Assembly (NCBI GenBank): GCA_019914945.1
Contig: CM034100.1
Span: 8,009,096 to 8,073,095 of the forward strand
DNA: 64,000 nucleotides
Direction of reading: 5' to 3'
Source of the DNA: Typha latifolia
Lineage: Eukaryota > Streptophyta > Magnoliopsida > Poales > Typhaceae
Shown here piece after piece: positions 36,233 to 47,688 of the stretch (positions are counted from its first letter, which is position 1; every line of letters starts with the position of its first letter). The position numbers and the translations under genes were made by a program. The notes beneath the pieces are model-generated. The model ran no database searches, was not told the DNA's origin, and worked only from the letters and a program-made list of their open reading frames with translations.

Positions 36233-36330
36233 CCTGTGATAGAATTTCTAGCCGACGATCTCAACACAAATCACCCATCTCGGTTGCCCCAATTGATTTT
36301 CGCTGCCATCATTACAGGCTCTAATACCAA
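36233..36330 (-). pseudogene. Short gag piece and primer site of a family B element
   Basis: About 85 bp of B gag (plus-strand CATCTCGGTTGCCCCAATTG matches 22080-22100), then a primer-site-like TGGTATTAGAGCC (minus strand, 36318-36330). The gag leader between them has been deleted. Confidence 0.7.
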
Positions 36331-37162
36331 TGATAAGTATGGAACGTCCTCTTCAATATCTGGATTGGTTGTAGGAAAGCAGTCCGCACAATTAAGGGAA
36401 ACTATTTACCAGATATTCTCTCGTAGTCAGAAAATTATGAAACTAAGAATGGTTGATCCGTATTTTTCTTGATCTAGTTTTTGGTATTTACACCCTTTGC
36501 AGATTCGGTATGCTAGAGTGGGATTGATGGTGGTGTGAAAGTGGAGAGGATGATAGGGTTATGGATGGTAATGGAGATGAGGGTGGATGGTTGATGTAGT
36601 TTAAGGTATAAGGATGAAAGAGGAGAAGTGGCTGAGATCCCAAGGGGGAGGGAGGACTCGAGAGACGAGGGAGTTTAGAAGATAGATGGAGACATTGCCA
36701 ACGGTAGAGGTGGCTAGTTGTGAAGAGGGAGGAGGGAGATTAGGGTAGAGAGATTGGAGAGAGGATAGAGGAAGATAGAAATCATGTTTCATTCATAATA
36801 ATAATTTTGGTTGCCATCCACACCTTTTAAGAGGCTAACCAACAAGCCAAAATAATAATTATTAACCCTAATAATAGTGGACTCTCGCCGATCGCATTCG
36901 AATGGGGTCGACCGCGTTCGAACGCACAAAATGCATTCTCTGTGGATGCGAATTGATGGAGGCATTCGCACGCGGGCGTTCGAACATGCCCGACCACGTT
37001 CGAACGCACATTTTGCGTTCTTTGTTGATGCGAACTAATGTAGGCGTTTGTAAGGGCGTTCGAACACACCCCTTCTGCGTTCGAATGCGACCTTTAGAAA
37101 CTTTATTTTTTTAAAAAATAAATAACTAATATAATAAGAAAAGACTCCAGCAAAGTGTATTA
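36331..37162 (-). mobile_element. Family B-type 5' LTR, second subtype
   Basis: 832 bp from TGATAAGTAT to AGTGTATTA; closest to the LTR at 25115-25960. TTCGAA module at 36893-37090. It is followed on the right by the 96-bp repeat. Confidence 0.85.
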
Positions 37163-37390
37163 GGGATATATAAATTACACGCATCACTTATCTAATTTGT
37201 ATGCATCGTAGCTCTAGTTTTCAAGAAGGTACGCATTGAGATTTCAAAAAATGCCACGCATCACCTATGTTATCTGTACGCATCGCCAATACAAAATGTA
37301 TGCTCTAATGTTAAACAATATATGTATCGAGATTTAGAAAAATAACGTCACGTATCACCTATATTATTTGTACGCATCGTCTACACAAAA
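37163..37390. repeat. 96-bp tandem repeat, left part of the interrupted array
   Basis: Two to three degenerate copies with TACGCATC, CACCTATG and ATGCTCTA words; resumes at 46788 after A2. Confidence 0.8.
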
Positions 37391-38316
37391 TGATACAATT
37401 CGGATTTCATTGATGTTGTCTCGAGCATGGATACACTTTAGTGATGTCTTTGTCTCTTGTTTTAGTGTATAATTCTTAAAAATAAGTTTTCTATATGTCG
37501 CGTTCGAACATGGGTGGAGTGCATTCGAACACGCTTGTGAACACTTGCATCAGGTTTGCATATCCAGAGAATGCAAAATGTGCGTTCGAACACTGCATTC
37601 GAACGCCGCATTCGAACGCGCCTACAAACACCTGCATCACGTTCGCACATCCAAAGAGTGCGAAATATGTGCGTTCGAACGCGATCGGGCGCGTTCAAAT
37701 GTGGTCGGCGAAAATCTACTATTTTAGGGTTAATAATTGCCATTTTTGAATTGTTTGGTTAGCCTCTAAATGTGTGGATGGCAACCATGGGAATTATTAT
37801 TAATGAACTGAGTTTTTGCCCTGCCCCTTTATCTTCTTCTCTCCCGTTCTCTTGTTCCCCGACGATGCCGCTTCTAACCTCTCTCGATCGGCCAATCACC
37901 CTAGTCCCTTAGGGGCGGCCCTCTCCTCCCCCTTCTTCCAATCTATCCATCACTTGCCCTAATCCTTCAATCACACATAACTCTTCTACCACCACTTACT
38001 CACCGGTGCCACCCCATTAACGCTGGTCCACCATCATCCACCATCATCTAGGATCTCGTGCCTCTATCCATGGATCCTAAGACACACTACTCGATGTTCG
38101 TCCACCGATCGGACGATATCTTGAGATCCCGACATTCGATTCGCCTAAAACTTGATTTGTTAGAAAGCTCTTTTTCAGGCTATAACATATCAAAATCTCA
38201 CATGGATCCAATGATGGCATCTTTTGGGATGTATTTCCAAAGTTCCATGTTAGATTTTGTCCAGATTTGAAAATCGGAATAGATCGAGCCTTTGCCTAAA
38301 GGGGAGATCATATCAA
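37391..38316 (+). mobile_element. 5' LTR of A2 (926 bp)
   Basis: TGATACAATT...GATCATATCA. TTCGAA module at 37498-37705. The primer site TAGTATCAGAGCC at 38320-38332 has one change from the initiator Met tRNA complement. Confidence 0.9.
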
Positions 38317-38356
38317 GCTAGTATCAGAGCCACCGTTCCTCGGACACGCGCTTCCT

Positions 38357-40162
38357 ATGACAACAACCAGAGCCATGGCTGCACGGCGAGATGAGGAAGA
38401 AGAGATTCTCCCAAAAGAGGAAGGGGAACCGTTTGACCAAATCGGAATACGGAAGAGCCTGGTGTACAAGCCGTGTTGGGGTCTCTTTCCGAACAAATGG
38501 CCATCAACAGCCAGATGATGATGGAGATGATGCGGGAATTATGGGCGACAAGGGAAGCACCATCGATCCCACGACGCGAGTCCACTCCCATGAACCCATC
38601 CCCACCTGTTCAGAATTTGCAACCACAAGAGCCGCTGGTGCCACCACCCTATGGGCAGAGACAAGCAAGGATTGTTCCATCAAGCCAAGTTGTAGGTGAA
38701 CCAATCTGATGAGCGAACCACTATGGAGATCACCTTGGAGATCTAGATTCGTGGGCGGGGCAATATGAATCGGAACCGTGACGAGTTAATCAAAATCGAA
38801 GGAGGGATCATCAACCATTCATGGTGCATCCTCCTCCGGTTAGACAAGGATTTGGACATGATCCGAATCGAGACAATGACATCCGTGGGCAAATTGTGCC
38901 TCTCAAATTCCCCAAGTTCAAAGGTGGCTATCCGATCGATTGGTTGTATAGGCAGAGCAATTCTTTGCATACCAGGGTACAATAGAAGAATATTATAAGG
39001 TGACGCTTGTGAGCTTCCACCTTGAAGATGTGGCGCTTTATTGGTTTTTAGCAGCCAATGCCCATGAGGCCATTGAAACTTGGGCTAACTTTTGCGCCGA
39101 TATCACACGGCGATTTGGAGCATCAGGGATGAAGACTTTGATGCTCTCCTCTCAAAGACGGTGCAAAAGACTATGGTTGGGGCATACCAAGAAAAATTTG
39201 AGAGGATAAGTAGCCGATGCCAACCCCCATGGACAGATCAACAACTTTGCAACACCTTCATCTCTTGGCTGCGGAGAGACATACAAGCTGATGTGAGGGC
39301 TTTAAGGCCTAGAACCTTAAAAGAGGCCTTCGAAGATGCGGTGCTCATGGAAGACAAACATCAAGCCATGAAGTTACATCTAAAATAGAACTGGACGAGC
39401 CAAGGAAGCCGCCATCAAGCTCAACTAACCATAGCGGCAGGAAATGTTACCGAAGTACCAAGAACTGCTGCTACAATGGTGCTTCCTCGAGCACCCGTGA
39501 AGCTATCCCAAGATGTGAAGTACGCACCTAGAGGTCCGGGACGAGCACTCAAACCTGCTCAAGTGGAGGAACGAAGAGTCAAAGGCCTATACTTTCGTTG
39601 TGATGAGAAGTTTGTACCTGGACATCGCTGCGCTAAACCGATGGGATCGGTGATGCTAATTGATGGATTGGAGGATGTGGAGGAAGAGTTTGCAGCTGAA
39701 GATGAAGGTGTAGCCGGACATCAAGGAGGAGTAGCATTGGAGAAGGCACCACATTGCGGGCAGATTTCATTTGTGGAGGTGTGGAATTGAAGGTGCAAGG
39801 CCAAATTTTCACATTGGATCTTTATTCATTGGCCTTGTGAGGTGCCGACATTATTTTGGGGACTCAATAGCTTCGAAGCTTGGGGCCTGTGACATTTGAT
39901 TTTACAAGCCTCACATTGACATCTTGGAGGAATGACTAGAGAGTGTTGCTGAATGGAAGTCAACCGCTGTTTGAACTTCCTAACGTAGCGGATGCAAGGG
40001 AGCTCACTTCTTTCTCGGCACCCACCTTTTCTTTCTTCTTAGATCTACGGAGAGCCAGCGCCGAGGATAGTGATCTAGTCTAACTCATGGAGGAGCTGAG
40101 AGAGAACCCATTAAGCCACCCTGAGCACGACGGGTTAGTACTCGAGCACGGGCGGATCAAGG
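38357..40162 (+). pseudogene. Gag-protease part of A2 up to the inserted family C element
   Basis: Gag starts at 38357 (MTTTRAMAARRDEEEE), continues through QMAINSQMMMEMMREL (about 38497) and gag-domain blocks to 39388, and a zinc knuckle with FRCDEKFVPGHRCAKP (about 39590-39640). Protease active-site sequence is deleted near 39735-39760, but its tail (GADIILGTQ region) remains. It then enters the same protease-to-linker join as A1 (NGSQPLFELP, then SFSAPTF at about 39950-40030), so reverse transcriptase and RNase H are absent here too. Several stops and frameshifts. Confidence 0.85.
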
Positions 40163-41596
40163 TGAAAAACCCCTAGATACAATTATGTATCTAAATACTA
40201 GGCAATGATATCACTCGTTCGCTTAAGTAAAAGTTCGTAGAAATATTAAGAATGAAAGCAGAGATGAATGCCAAGATTTTAATATGGAAAAACCCAAACG
40301 GGAAAAAACCACGGATCCAAACACGGATCAAAACCAATTACTAGAATATTAGCAGTTACAAGACTGACTCACAAAACAACCCGTCGATCCAAACGACTTT
40401 GTTCCTCTCAGTCTTGCTCGCTAAAACCCACGATTCACTGCTTCTCGTGATTGAAGTCTAACCTTAATAACCCTCGAGATTGATCTTTCGTCTAGATAGC
40501 CCTTAAGACGAAAGATTAAGTTTTTGTAGATGAGTGGAACCTTGATAGTTGAAGAACCGATGTAGCCTCAAGAAGTCTCCTTCAATAATGCTTTTTCAAC
40601 CACCTAGAGATAGGGCATCAAAATCCTTCTATATGATCTTCAAGATAGAGCCAAATCCAAGTCTTATCCGTACTCACGAAAGTCCAATTTTATCAAACTT
40701 CGTTGGTGCGTTCGAACGCGGCCCGGGTGCGTTCGAACGACATGACTTGATCTTAGGTGCGTTCGAACGGGCCTGAGTGTGTTCGAACGCGACAACTTGA
40801 ATTCTTCAGGTTGCATTCGAACGCGTTTGTGAACGCAGCTCTCGGTCTGTGTGAACACAATACTCGCGTTCGAACGCGTTTATGAACGCAGCTCTCGGTC
40901 TGTGTGAATGCAAGTACCCGCATTCAAACGCGTTTGTGAACGCAGCTCTCGGTCTGTGTGAACGCAAGTACCCGCGTTCGAACGTGTTTATGAATGCACC
41001 ACGTTCGAACGCGTTTATGAACGCGGTGTGAACTCAACAGCTTTTCTCCAATAATTTTGCAATTCTTCAAACCAGAGATATTCTAGACTTGTATAAAGCT
41101 CATATATATGTAAAAATGTACTTAGAATATTTTGTACACAATTGCCAATAATTAAAAACCTAAGAATCTCCCCCTTTGGCAATTTGTGACAAAACATCTA
41201 GTTTACAAGATATTACAAAGAATTCAAAAATGAGCATTCAACAAGTCAGTACTTTTAGCAAATCAATCCCTGGAAATAAAAATATACCAAACCAAGATCA
41301 AGTGAAAATTACTTGAAATGAATAACAATCCAAACAAAAATTATCAAGTAAGCAGTTCACAATTACTCAAGCAAACAAAGTTCACAAGTATTCACGCAAA
41401 GGTATTTAAGTAGTAAACAGAACCTATTAAACTCCCCCTATGCCATTACTCCCCCTACACCAGTAAACTCCTAAACTCCAAACACACGTCTAAACTCACA
41501 CTCACTCTCCCCCTTTTTGACACAAATGCCAAAGACTAGGAACTCGGAGGGAACTGACAATGAAGAATTGATAAGACAGAGTCGAGAACGGTCCCC

Positions 41597-42309
41597 TAAC
41601 GTGCTTGCTCAGCACGTAAATCATTCACGACCGAATGGAGGTCCTGCACCTGAGTGCTAAGCTGATCGAAACGGTCAGAGAACTGTGGTAACTCCCCTTT
41701 AGTGTGAGATGAGTCATCGTCCGAACTGTCATCAGAAATATTGAGGTGTGAGGAACATCCAGCGGCGGAACAGGACGACTTGAGAGGAGACGACTAATCA
41801 TAAGCTTGACTCCGCTTAAGAGTAATCCGATCCAACGGTTTTTGCGAAGTAAGAGAAGGTTTCGAGGCATCCATGCGCACCCCACTCTGAGTGCACAAAT
41901 TGGTAATAAATATGCCAAACAGCAACCCTTCATGGGGCGCTTCTTTCTGTGCAGCTATTAGAATGGAATCCTAGATCACTGCAGCCAAATCAACAGAAAA
42001 TCTCGACAATATCGCATGAAGAAGGAATGCACGATCAGGACTAATACTGGAATGGCGAGTCTTGGGGGTGACGTTGTACAGACAAAGTAGGTGAAGCATG
42101 CGAGCCACTAATTTCAATTTTGCATGAGGCATCATATTGCCCTTCCAATGTTCCCCTTTGATTAACACAGTACCAGCAAATTCGTTGACATCAGGGAGTG
42201 GAGTAGATAACGGATACTGGAACTCACCATCAGGAAGTTGGAGTTCTGCACGAATAACATCGGAGTCCAAGTAGATCGAAACCCCACGGATAGTAGAACG
42301 TATACAGCA
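41597..42309 (-). pseudogene. Coding part of the family C element: 'putative plant transposon protein' type domain
   Basis: The minus strand reads LDSDVIRAELQLPDGEFQYP (after RGVSI), then AKLKLVARMLHLLCLYNVTP and RHSSISPDRAFLLHAILSRF. This matches the general layout of the plant-specific domain annotated as putative plant transposon protein, found in non-autonomous LTR elements. Its function is unknown. The N-terminal half lies at 43080-43256 (MPRKAAVSKKPRPPSS, ICERPMVISNFSALRIE), separated by a 0.77-kb gypsy fragment. The downstream frame 41625-41933 is shifted. Confidence 0.6.
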
Positions 42310-43078
42310 TTCAGTGTCTTAGTGATCATAAACTTGAAGTATCCGACTCTGAGCTTGAGTTAGATTTAGCTTCAATTTTCTAAGTTGCTCATCCTGCTCC
42401 ATTAGAGCTTCTTCTATTTTGGTCCTCTCTGAAATGGGTGGTTGTCTTTCATAGACAGCTTTAAAGGGCGTGACACCAATAGCAGAATGGTGGCCGGTGT
42501 TGTATGCCCACTCTGCCCATGAGAGGAATATCAACCATCTTCGTGGTTGCTCGCCAGCATAGAAATGTAGATATTGCCCACCAAGCAACGATTAACTCTT
42601 TCAATTTGCCCATCTGTTTGATGATGATGTGCCATTTCAGTCTAGGACTTGCTGGTGAAGACAGGATCTCGGTCGGACACAATAGAGCGTCGAACCACTT
42701 CGCCTATAAAAGCTTCCGCCATTGTTTGAGCCATGTAAGGATGACTTAGCACGATGAAATACGCACTTGCTAAAGCGATCAACCACAACCATGATCACAG
42801 ATTTTCTCTAAACCATTAGCAGGCCTTTGATGAAAACAAGTGAGAGCTCTTCCCAGATCTGATCTGGTACGAGCAGGGACTGCAGCAAGCCAGTGGGCTT
42901 GGCTGACTCAGTCTTGGCCCATTGGCATGTATCATAAGCCTTTACGTAGGCTCATGTATCCTTCTTCATCCCTGTCCATCTATAGCTACACCGTGGCATT
43001 ACTGAAAAATTCCCTAACCACTTCCACATATACACCCGCTCATCCGACACACGGATAACCATCCTCGCTCAGTAAAGA
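42310..43078 (-). pseudogene. Gypsy integrase fragment inside the family C coding region
   Basis: The minus strand reads RRWLIFLSWAEWAYNTGHH and GVTPFKAVYERQPP (42319-42588), the region just after the integrase catalytic core. Degraded core sequence continues to about 43075. It has no LTR and differs from families A and B. It sits between two halves of the C coding region: either a captured fragment or a relic of a nested insertion. Confidence 0.75.
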
Positions 43079-43079
43079 T

Positions 43080-43256
43080 CTATTCGATCCTCAAGGCAGA
43101 AAAATTAGAAATGACCATGGGCCGTTCACAAATAACAGGTTGAGTGCCAAAATTGTGTTTGTAACGCCCCGCAGCCGTAGATGTCAAAAACATGGGAGCC
43201 GAAGTAGGTGAGGAAGGCGGCCTAGGTTTCTTGGAAACTGCAGCTTTTCTAGGCAT
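43080..43256 (-). pseudogene. N-terminal part of the family C protein
   Basis: ATG at 43254-43256, reading MPRKAAVSKKPRPPSS and later ICERPMVISNFSALRIE; lysine/proline-rich start typical of this class. Continues beyond the gypsy fragment at 42309. Confidence 0.55.
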
Positions 43257-44545
43257 TCTTGAGAAAGAAACAAGATGCAAGATTCAATACATGCCCAAAG
43301 CAAACAAAAAGATAGCAAGAAATAAAAATAATTCAAGAAACCATGAAGATAGTAAATGAAATCCATCATCCACTTGAAAACGCTAAAATATCACATTCAA
43401 TCACACAAGAAACATCAAGATAGTAACTTTAACGTGATCAAAACTCGAAAACGCACGAAATCAATCAAGATCAAGAGACTTAATTGAATAAAAAATAGAA
43501 AAATTGATGGATGATCATACCTCACAAAAGTGCAGAAAAACTAAGAAATTCGGCCGAAAGATTCTAGATCCGGAGGAGAACGACCCTTTAAAAAGGTTTG
43601 TAGTGAGAAATTTGATAAAAAATACCAAGATCTTGAAGATTTGAGAGGAAGAAAATGAAGGGTTTCTAGGGTTTGGAAGATGGAAGATGAAAACCCTTGG
43701 GTTCAGACGCAATATATAAAGAATCCTCAAGTGCGTTCGAACGCACCAGTCTGCGCGTTCAAACTCAAAAACAACCCGTCGATCCAAACGACTTTGTTCC
43801 TCTCAATCTTGCTCGCTAGAACCCACGATTCACTGCTTCTCGTGATTGAAGTCCAACCTCAGTAACCCTCGAGATTAATCTTTCGTCTAGATAGCCCTTA
43901 AGACGAAAGATTAAGTTTTGGTAGATGAGTGGAACCTTGATAGTTGAAGAACCGATGTAGCCTCAAGAAGTCTCCTTTAATAATGCTTCTTCAACTACCC
44001 TAGAGATAGGGCATCACAATCCTTATATATGATCTCCAAGATAGAGCCGAATCCAAGTCTTATCCGTACTCACAAAAGTCCCATTTTATCAAACTTCGTT
44101 GGTGCGTTCGAACGGCATGACTTGATCTCAGGTGCGTTCGAACGGGCCCCAGTGCATTCGAATGCGACAACTTGAATTCTTTAGGTTGCGTTCAAACGGG
44201 TTTGTGAACGCAGCTCTTGGTCTGTGTGAACGTAGTACCCACGTTCAAACGCGTTTGTGAACGCAGCTCTCGGTCTATGTGAACGTAAGTACCCGCGTTC
44301 AAACACGTTTGTGAATGCAGCTCTCGGTCTGTGTGAACGCAAGTACCCGCGTTCGAATGCGTTTGTGAACGCACCGTGTTCGAACGCGTTTGTGAACGCA
44401 ATGTGATCTCAACAGCTTTTCTCCAATAATTTTGCAATTATTCAAACCAGAGATATTCTAGACTTGTATAAAGCTCATTTACATGTAAAAATATACTTAG
44501 AATATTTTGTACACAATTGCCAATAATTAAAAACCTAACACAAGG

Positions 44546-45206
44546 TACCCGGGAACGAAGAGCTACGGAGACTAGTGATAGCACACTTCCATGATACTCC
44601 TATTGCAGGTCATGAAGGGGTATTACGTACCTACAAGCGACTGACCCAAAACTGTACATGGACAGCGATGAAGACGGATGTGAAGAAGTATGTGCGCGAA
44701 TGCCAAATCTGCCAATGAATAAAATCAGAGACACTCAAGCACAGCGGGCTGTTGCAACCACTGCCTATACCAGAGCATATTTGGGAGGACATCTCCATAG
44801 ACTTCATCAAGGGGCTGCCGGAGGTTCGAGGACAATCGGTGGTGTTTGTTGTGGTGGATAGACTGAGAAAATATGCTCATTTTCAGCGAAAAGACCGGTT
44901 TTCAGCGAAAAAGATTGCTGAAATGCTCATTATAGCATTGACGCACCCATTTTCAGCGAAAAAGATTGCTGAAATTTTTGTTCGGGAAGTGGCGCCTTTG
45001 CATAGGATGCCTAAGACGATCGTGTCAGACCGGTATCGTATCTTCATCAGCGAGTTTTGGTCTCAGTTTTTCAGATTGCAAGGGACTCAAGTCAACCTTA
45101 GTTCAGCTTATCACACCGAGATGGATGGCCAAACCGAGGTGGTGAATCGCGGACTAGAGCAATACTTGCGAGGTTTTGTGGCGGACCGACCAAAAGATTT
45201 GGTCAA
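44546..45206 (+). pseudogene. Integrase core of A2
   Basis: Continues A2 after the C element: zinc-binding region (AGHEGVLRTYKRLTQN, ECQICQ then a stop) and catalytic region (IDFIKGLPEVRGQS, VSDRYRIF, DGQTEVVNRGLEQYL). A local duplication of TTTTCAGCGAAAAAGATTGC (about 44903-44975) inserts extra residues after KYAHF. Ends at the solo LTR at 45212. Confidence 0.85.
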
Positions 45207-45211
45207 ATTAC

Positions 45212-46065
45212 TGATACACTTAGTTAGGATCTTTTCTCATTGCATTAGGTGTTTATTTTCATTAAAATAAAATTTATGTAGGTTGCATTCGAACACAGGA
45301 GGGTCGCGTTCGAACGCCCTTGTGAACACCTGCATCAGGTTCGCAAATATAGAGAACGCATATTTTGCGTTCAAATGCCTACATCTCATTCGCACATATA
45401 GAGAATGTTCGAACGTGATTAACGAGAATCCTCTAGAAGTAGGGTTTCATATTGTTTTAAGACTTGTTGGCTAGCCTCTATAAATATGTGGATGGCAGCC
45501 AACTTCATAATGAAATTGGATTATTGATTTCTTGCCTCCTATCTTCTCTCTAGACTTCTCCCTCCTCCCTCTTCACTATCCTTCCACCTCTACCATTGGC
45601 AAGGTTTCTCCTAACTTCTAATCTCTCTCGACTGTCGAGCCACTTCTCTTCTTTGGGATCTCGACCACTTCGTTCCGTTCGTCTACTTCTCTTAATGACA
45701 TCTACCATCCACCTTCACATCCATACCCAACCATAACCCTAACATCCACTCCACCCGTCACCACCACCATCACCCACGTTATTCTGTGTTTTCATCCTTG
45801 TTACAGTCGAAGGTGCGAAGGGCGTAAATACAAAAGTTGTAGATTAGGAAGTTGTGGATCTAACCCAATTGGTTTCATAATTTTATGACTACAGGAGAAT
45901 ATCTGAAGAATATTTTCCCACGGTTGTATGAACTGATTCCTATAATACATTCAGATCTTGAAGGAATAGTTCCGTATGTTATCTTTGGTTCTAGATTTTA
46001 TGAATTTGGTATCAGAGCCTATCAATTTGGTATTAGAGCTTATCAATTGTTATCAGAGCCTATCA
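45212..46065 (+). mobile_element. Family B solo LTR in A2 integrase
   Basis: 854 bp from TGATACACTT to the last TATCA. The flanks are ATTAC (45207-45211) and ATTCT (46066-46070); the uninterrupted A1 sequence has ATTCC, so each flank differs by one base. TTCGAA module 45283-45420, TATA context CTCTATAAATATGTG at 45475-45489. The last 65 bp consist of three units of the type TTGGTATCAGAGCCTATCAA. Confidence 0.9.
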
Positions 46066-46070
46066 ATTCT

Positions 46071-46561
46071 TTCCATAGGCCAAGTGGTCATACAATACTG
46101 CTCATCACTCTAGCATCGGCATGACCCCACTTTGAGGCAGTTTGTGGGCGCACTCCTCCTGTCTTGCATGCCTACGATAGACTCGTGGCGGCGGATAGGA
46201 CCAAGGTTGAATTGGAACTTGCTGATCGAGATGAGACATTGAGACGGCTCAAGATTCACCTAGCAACATCCCAAAACCGCATGTAACAGACTCATTACAA
46301 AGGCCGGGGTGACCGAGAGTTTGAGGTGGATCAATTGGTGTTTGTTCGAGCTCAATCGTATCGACAATCCACATTGAGGCCAATTTTGAACCAGAAGTTG
46401 GGTAACAAGTATTATGGTCCGTACCGAATGCTACAACGAATCAGTCCAGTAGATTATTGGTTGGACCTACCTGAGGGAACTAGGATCCATTCGGTTTTCC
46501 ATGTATCGACATTGAAGGCCCAGATCAGACCTAACCATGTGGTGGGTTCGGCCTTGCCCAA
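46071..46561 (+). pseudogene. Integrase C-terminus of A2, chromodomain lost
   Basis: Resumes A2 after the solo LTR (KYYGPYRMLQRISPV, FHVSTLKAQIRPNHVVGSA). At 46561 it jumps into the interior of the 3' LTR, so the chromodomain, polypurine tract and U3 are deleted. Confidence 0.85.
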
Positions 46562-46782
46562 TGTTCATCCACTAATCGGATGATATCTCGTGATCTCAAC
46601 ATCCGATTTGCCTAAAACTTGATTTGTTATAAAGCTCTTTTCCGAGGCTATAATATATAAAATCTCATATCGATCCGACAATGACATATTTTGGGATCTA
46701 TTTCCAAAGTTTCATGGCAGATCTTGTCCACATCTAAAAATCGGAATAGATCGAGCCTTCGCCTAAAAGGGAGATCGTATCA
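46562..46782 (+). mobile_element. 3' LTR remnant of A2
   Basis: Only the last 220 bp (GTTCATCCACTAATCGG to GATCGTATCA), matching 38098-38316 of the 5' LTR. Confidence 0.9.
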
Positions 46783-46787
46783 CAAAA

Positions 46788-46953
46788 TGTATGCTCTAAT
46801 GTTAAATAATGCATGAATCGAGATTTAGAAAAACAACGTCACATATCACCTATGTTATTTGTACGCATCAAGATATTAAAAAAAATGTCACACATCATCT
46901 ATGTTATTTATACGCATCGCCTATACAAAATATATGCTCTAATTTATACGCAT
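46788..46953. repeat. 96-bp tandem repeat, middle part
   Basis: TACGCATC/CACCTATG/ATGCTCTA words between A2 and B2; both elements are insertions in one array. Confidence 0.8.
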
Positions 46954-47688
46954 CATCCGTAACTTCCTAATATACAACTTTTGTATTACCCTTCACAGAT
47001 TCGAACTGTAACAGGGACGAAAACACGGAATAACATGGGTGATGGTGGTGGTGACGGGTGGAGTGGATGGGTATGGAGATGAGGATGGATTGTGGAAGTG
47101 ATTAAGGGAAGTAGATGATGTGAATGAAGTGGTCGAGATTCCAAAGAAGAGGGGTGGCTCGACAGTCAAAGGAGATGAGAAACGAGGAGAAACCTTATCA
47201 ACGATAGATGTGGAAGGATGGTGAAGATGGAGGAGGGAGAAGTCTAGAGAGAATATAAGAGGCAAGAAATCAATAATCTAATTCCATAATGAAGTTGGCT
47301 GCCATCCACATATTTATAGGGGCTAGCCAACAAGTCCTAAAATAATATAAAACCCTAACAAACCAACTAAACAAGTATTCCTTATCTTCTCTGATTACCT
47401 TTCGGATTAAGCTTTTGGTTTGTCAGAGCTAAATTTCGAATCTAGAGAAGTTATGAATATCAAAGTTGTAGATCTGGTGGTTGGCGACCTTATCCAACTG
47501 GTTTGATATTATTTGGATATGTGTAGATTATTCTATGAATAGTTTCCCAAAACTATGCAATGCTTGATTTAGTTAATTAAATAAAATCCTAACCTACTTA
47601 GACTCTAACTAAACTAAATAACTAGATAAGATAATTAGACTCAATCCATTGAGCCTAATCTCCCTTTGATGTGATCTGATTTGTATCA
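46954..47688 (-). mobile_element. 3' LTR of B2, with a replaced U3
   Basis: Truncated on its U5 side. The U5/R half matches other B LTRs through TATTTATAGGGGCTAGCC (TATA context, about 47310) and AAAACCCTAAC. From about 47356 to the terminus TTTGTATCA it is unrelated to other B copies and has no TTCGAA module. The polypurine tract lies at 47689-47708. Confidence 0.85.

Larger units (their letters stand above)
40163..44540 (-). mobile_element. Full-length family C (SIRE/copia-like) non-autonomous element, target duplication CAAGG
   Basis: TGAAAAACCC...CCTAACA flanked by CAAGG at 40158-40162 and 44541-44545. 3' LTR 40163-41162; 5' LTR 43765-44540, which lacks the first 200 bp. Next to the 3' LTR the minus strand shows GCCAAAGGGGGAGATTC preceded by TTTTGTCACAAATT, a polypurine tract typical of SIRE/Maximus copia elements. 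No reverse transcriptase or copia integrase is present. The LTRs contain the 53-54-bp TTCGAA units (40705-41030 and 44100-44400). Confidence 0.85.
37391..46782 (+). mobile_element. Nested family A element A2 with target duplication CAAAA
   Basis: From TGATACAATT to GATCGTATCA, flanked by CAAAA at 37386-37390 and 46783-46787. It carries two later insertions: family C element 40163-44540 and a family B solo LTR 45212-46065. Without them it is about 4.2 kb. Its parts are listed separately. Confidence 0.9.
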
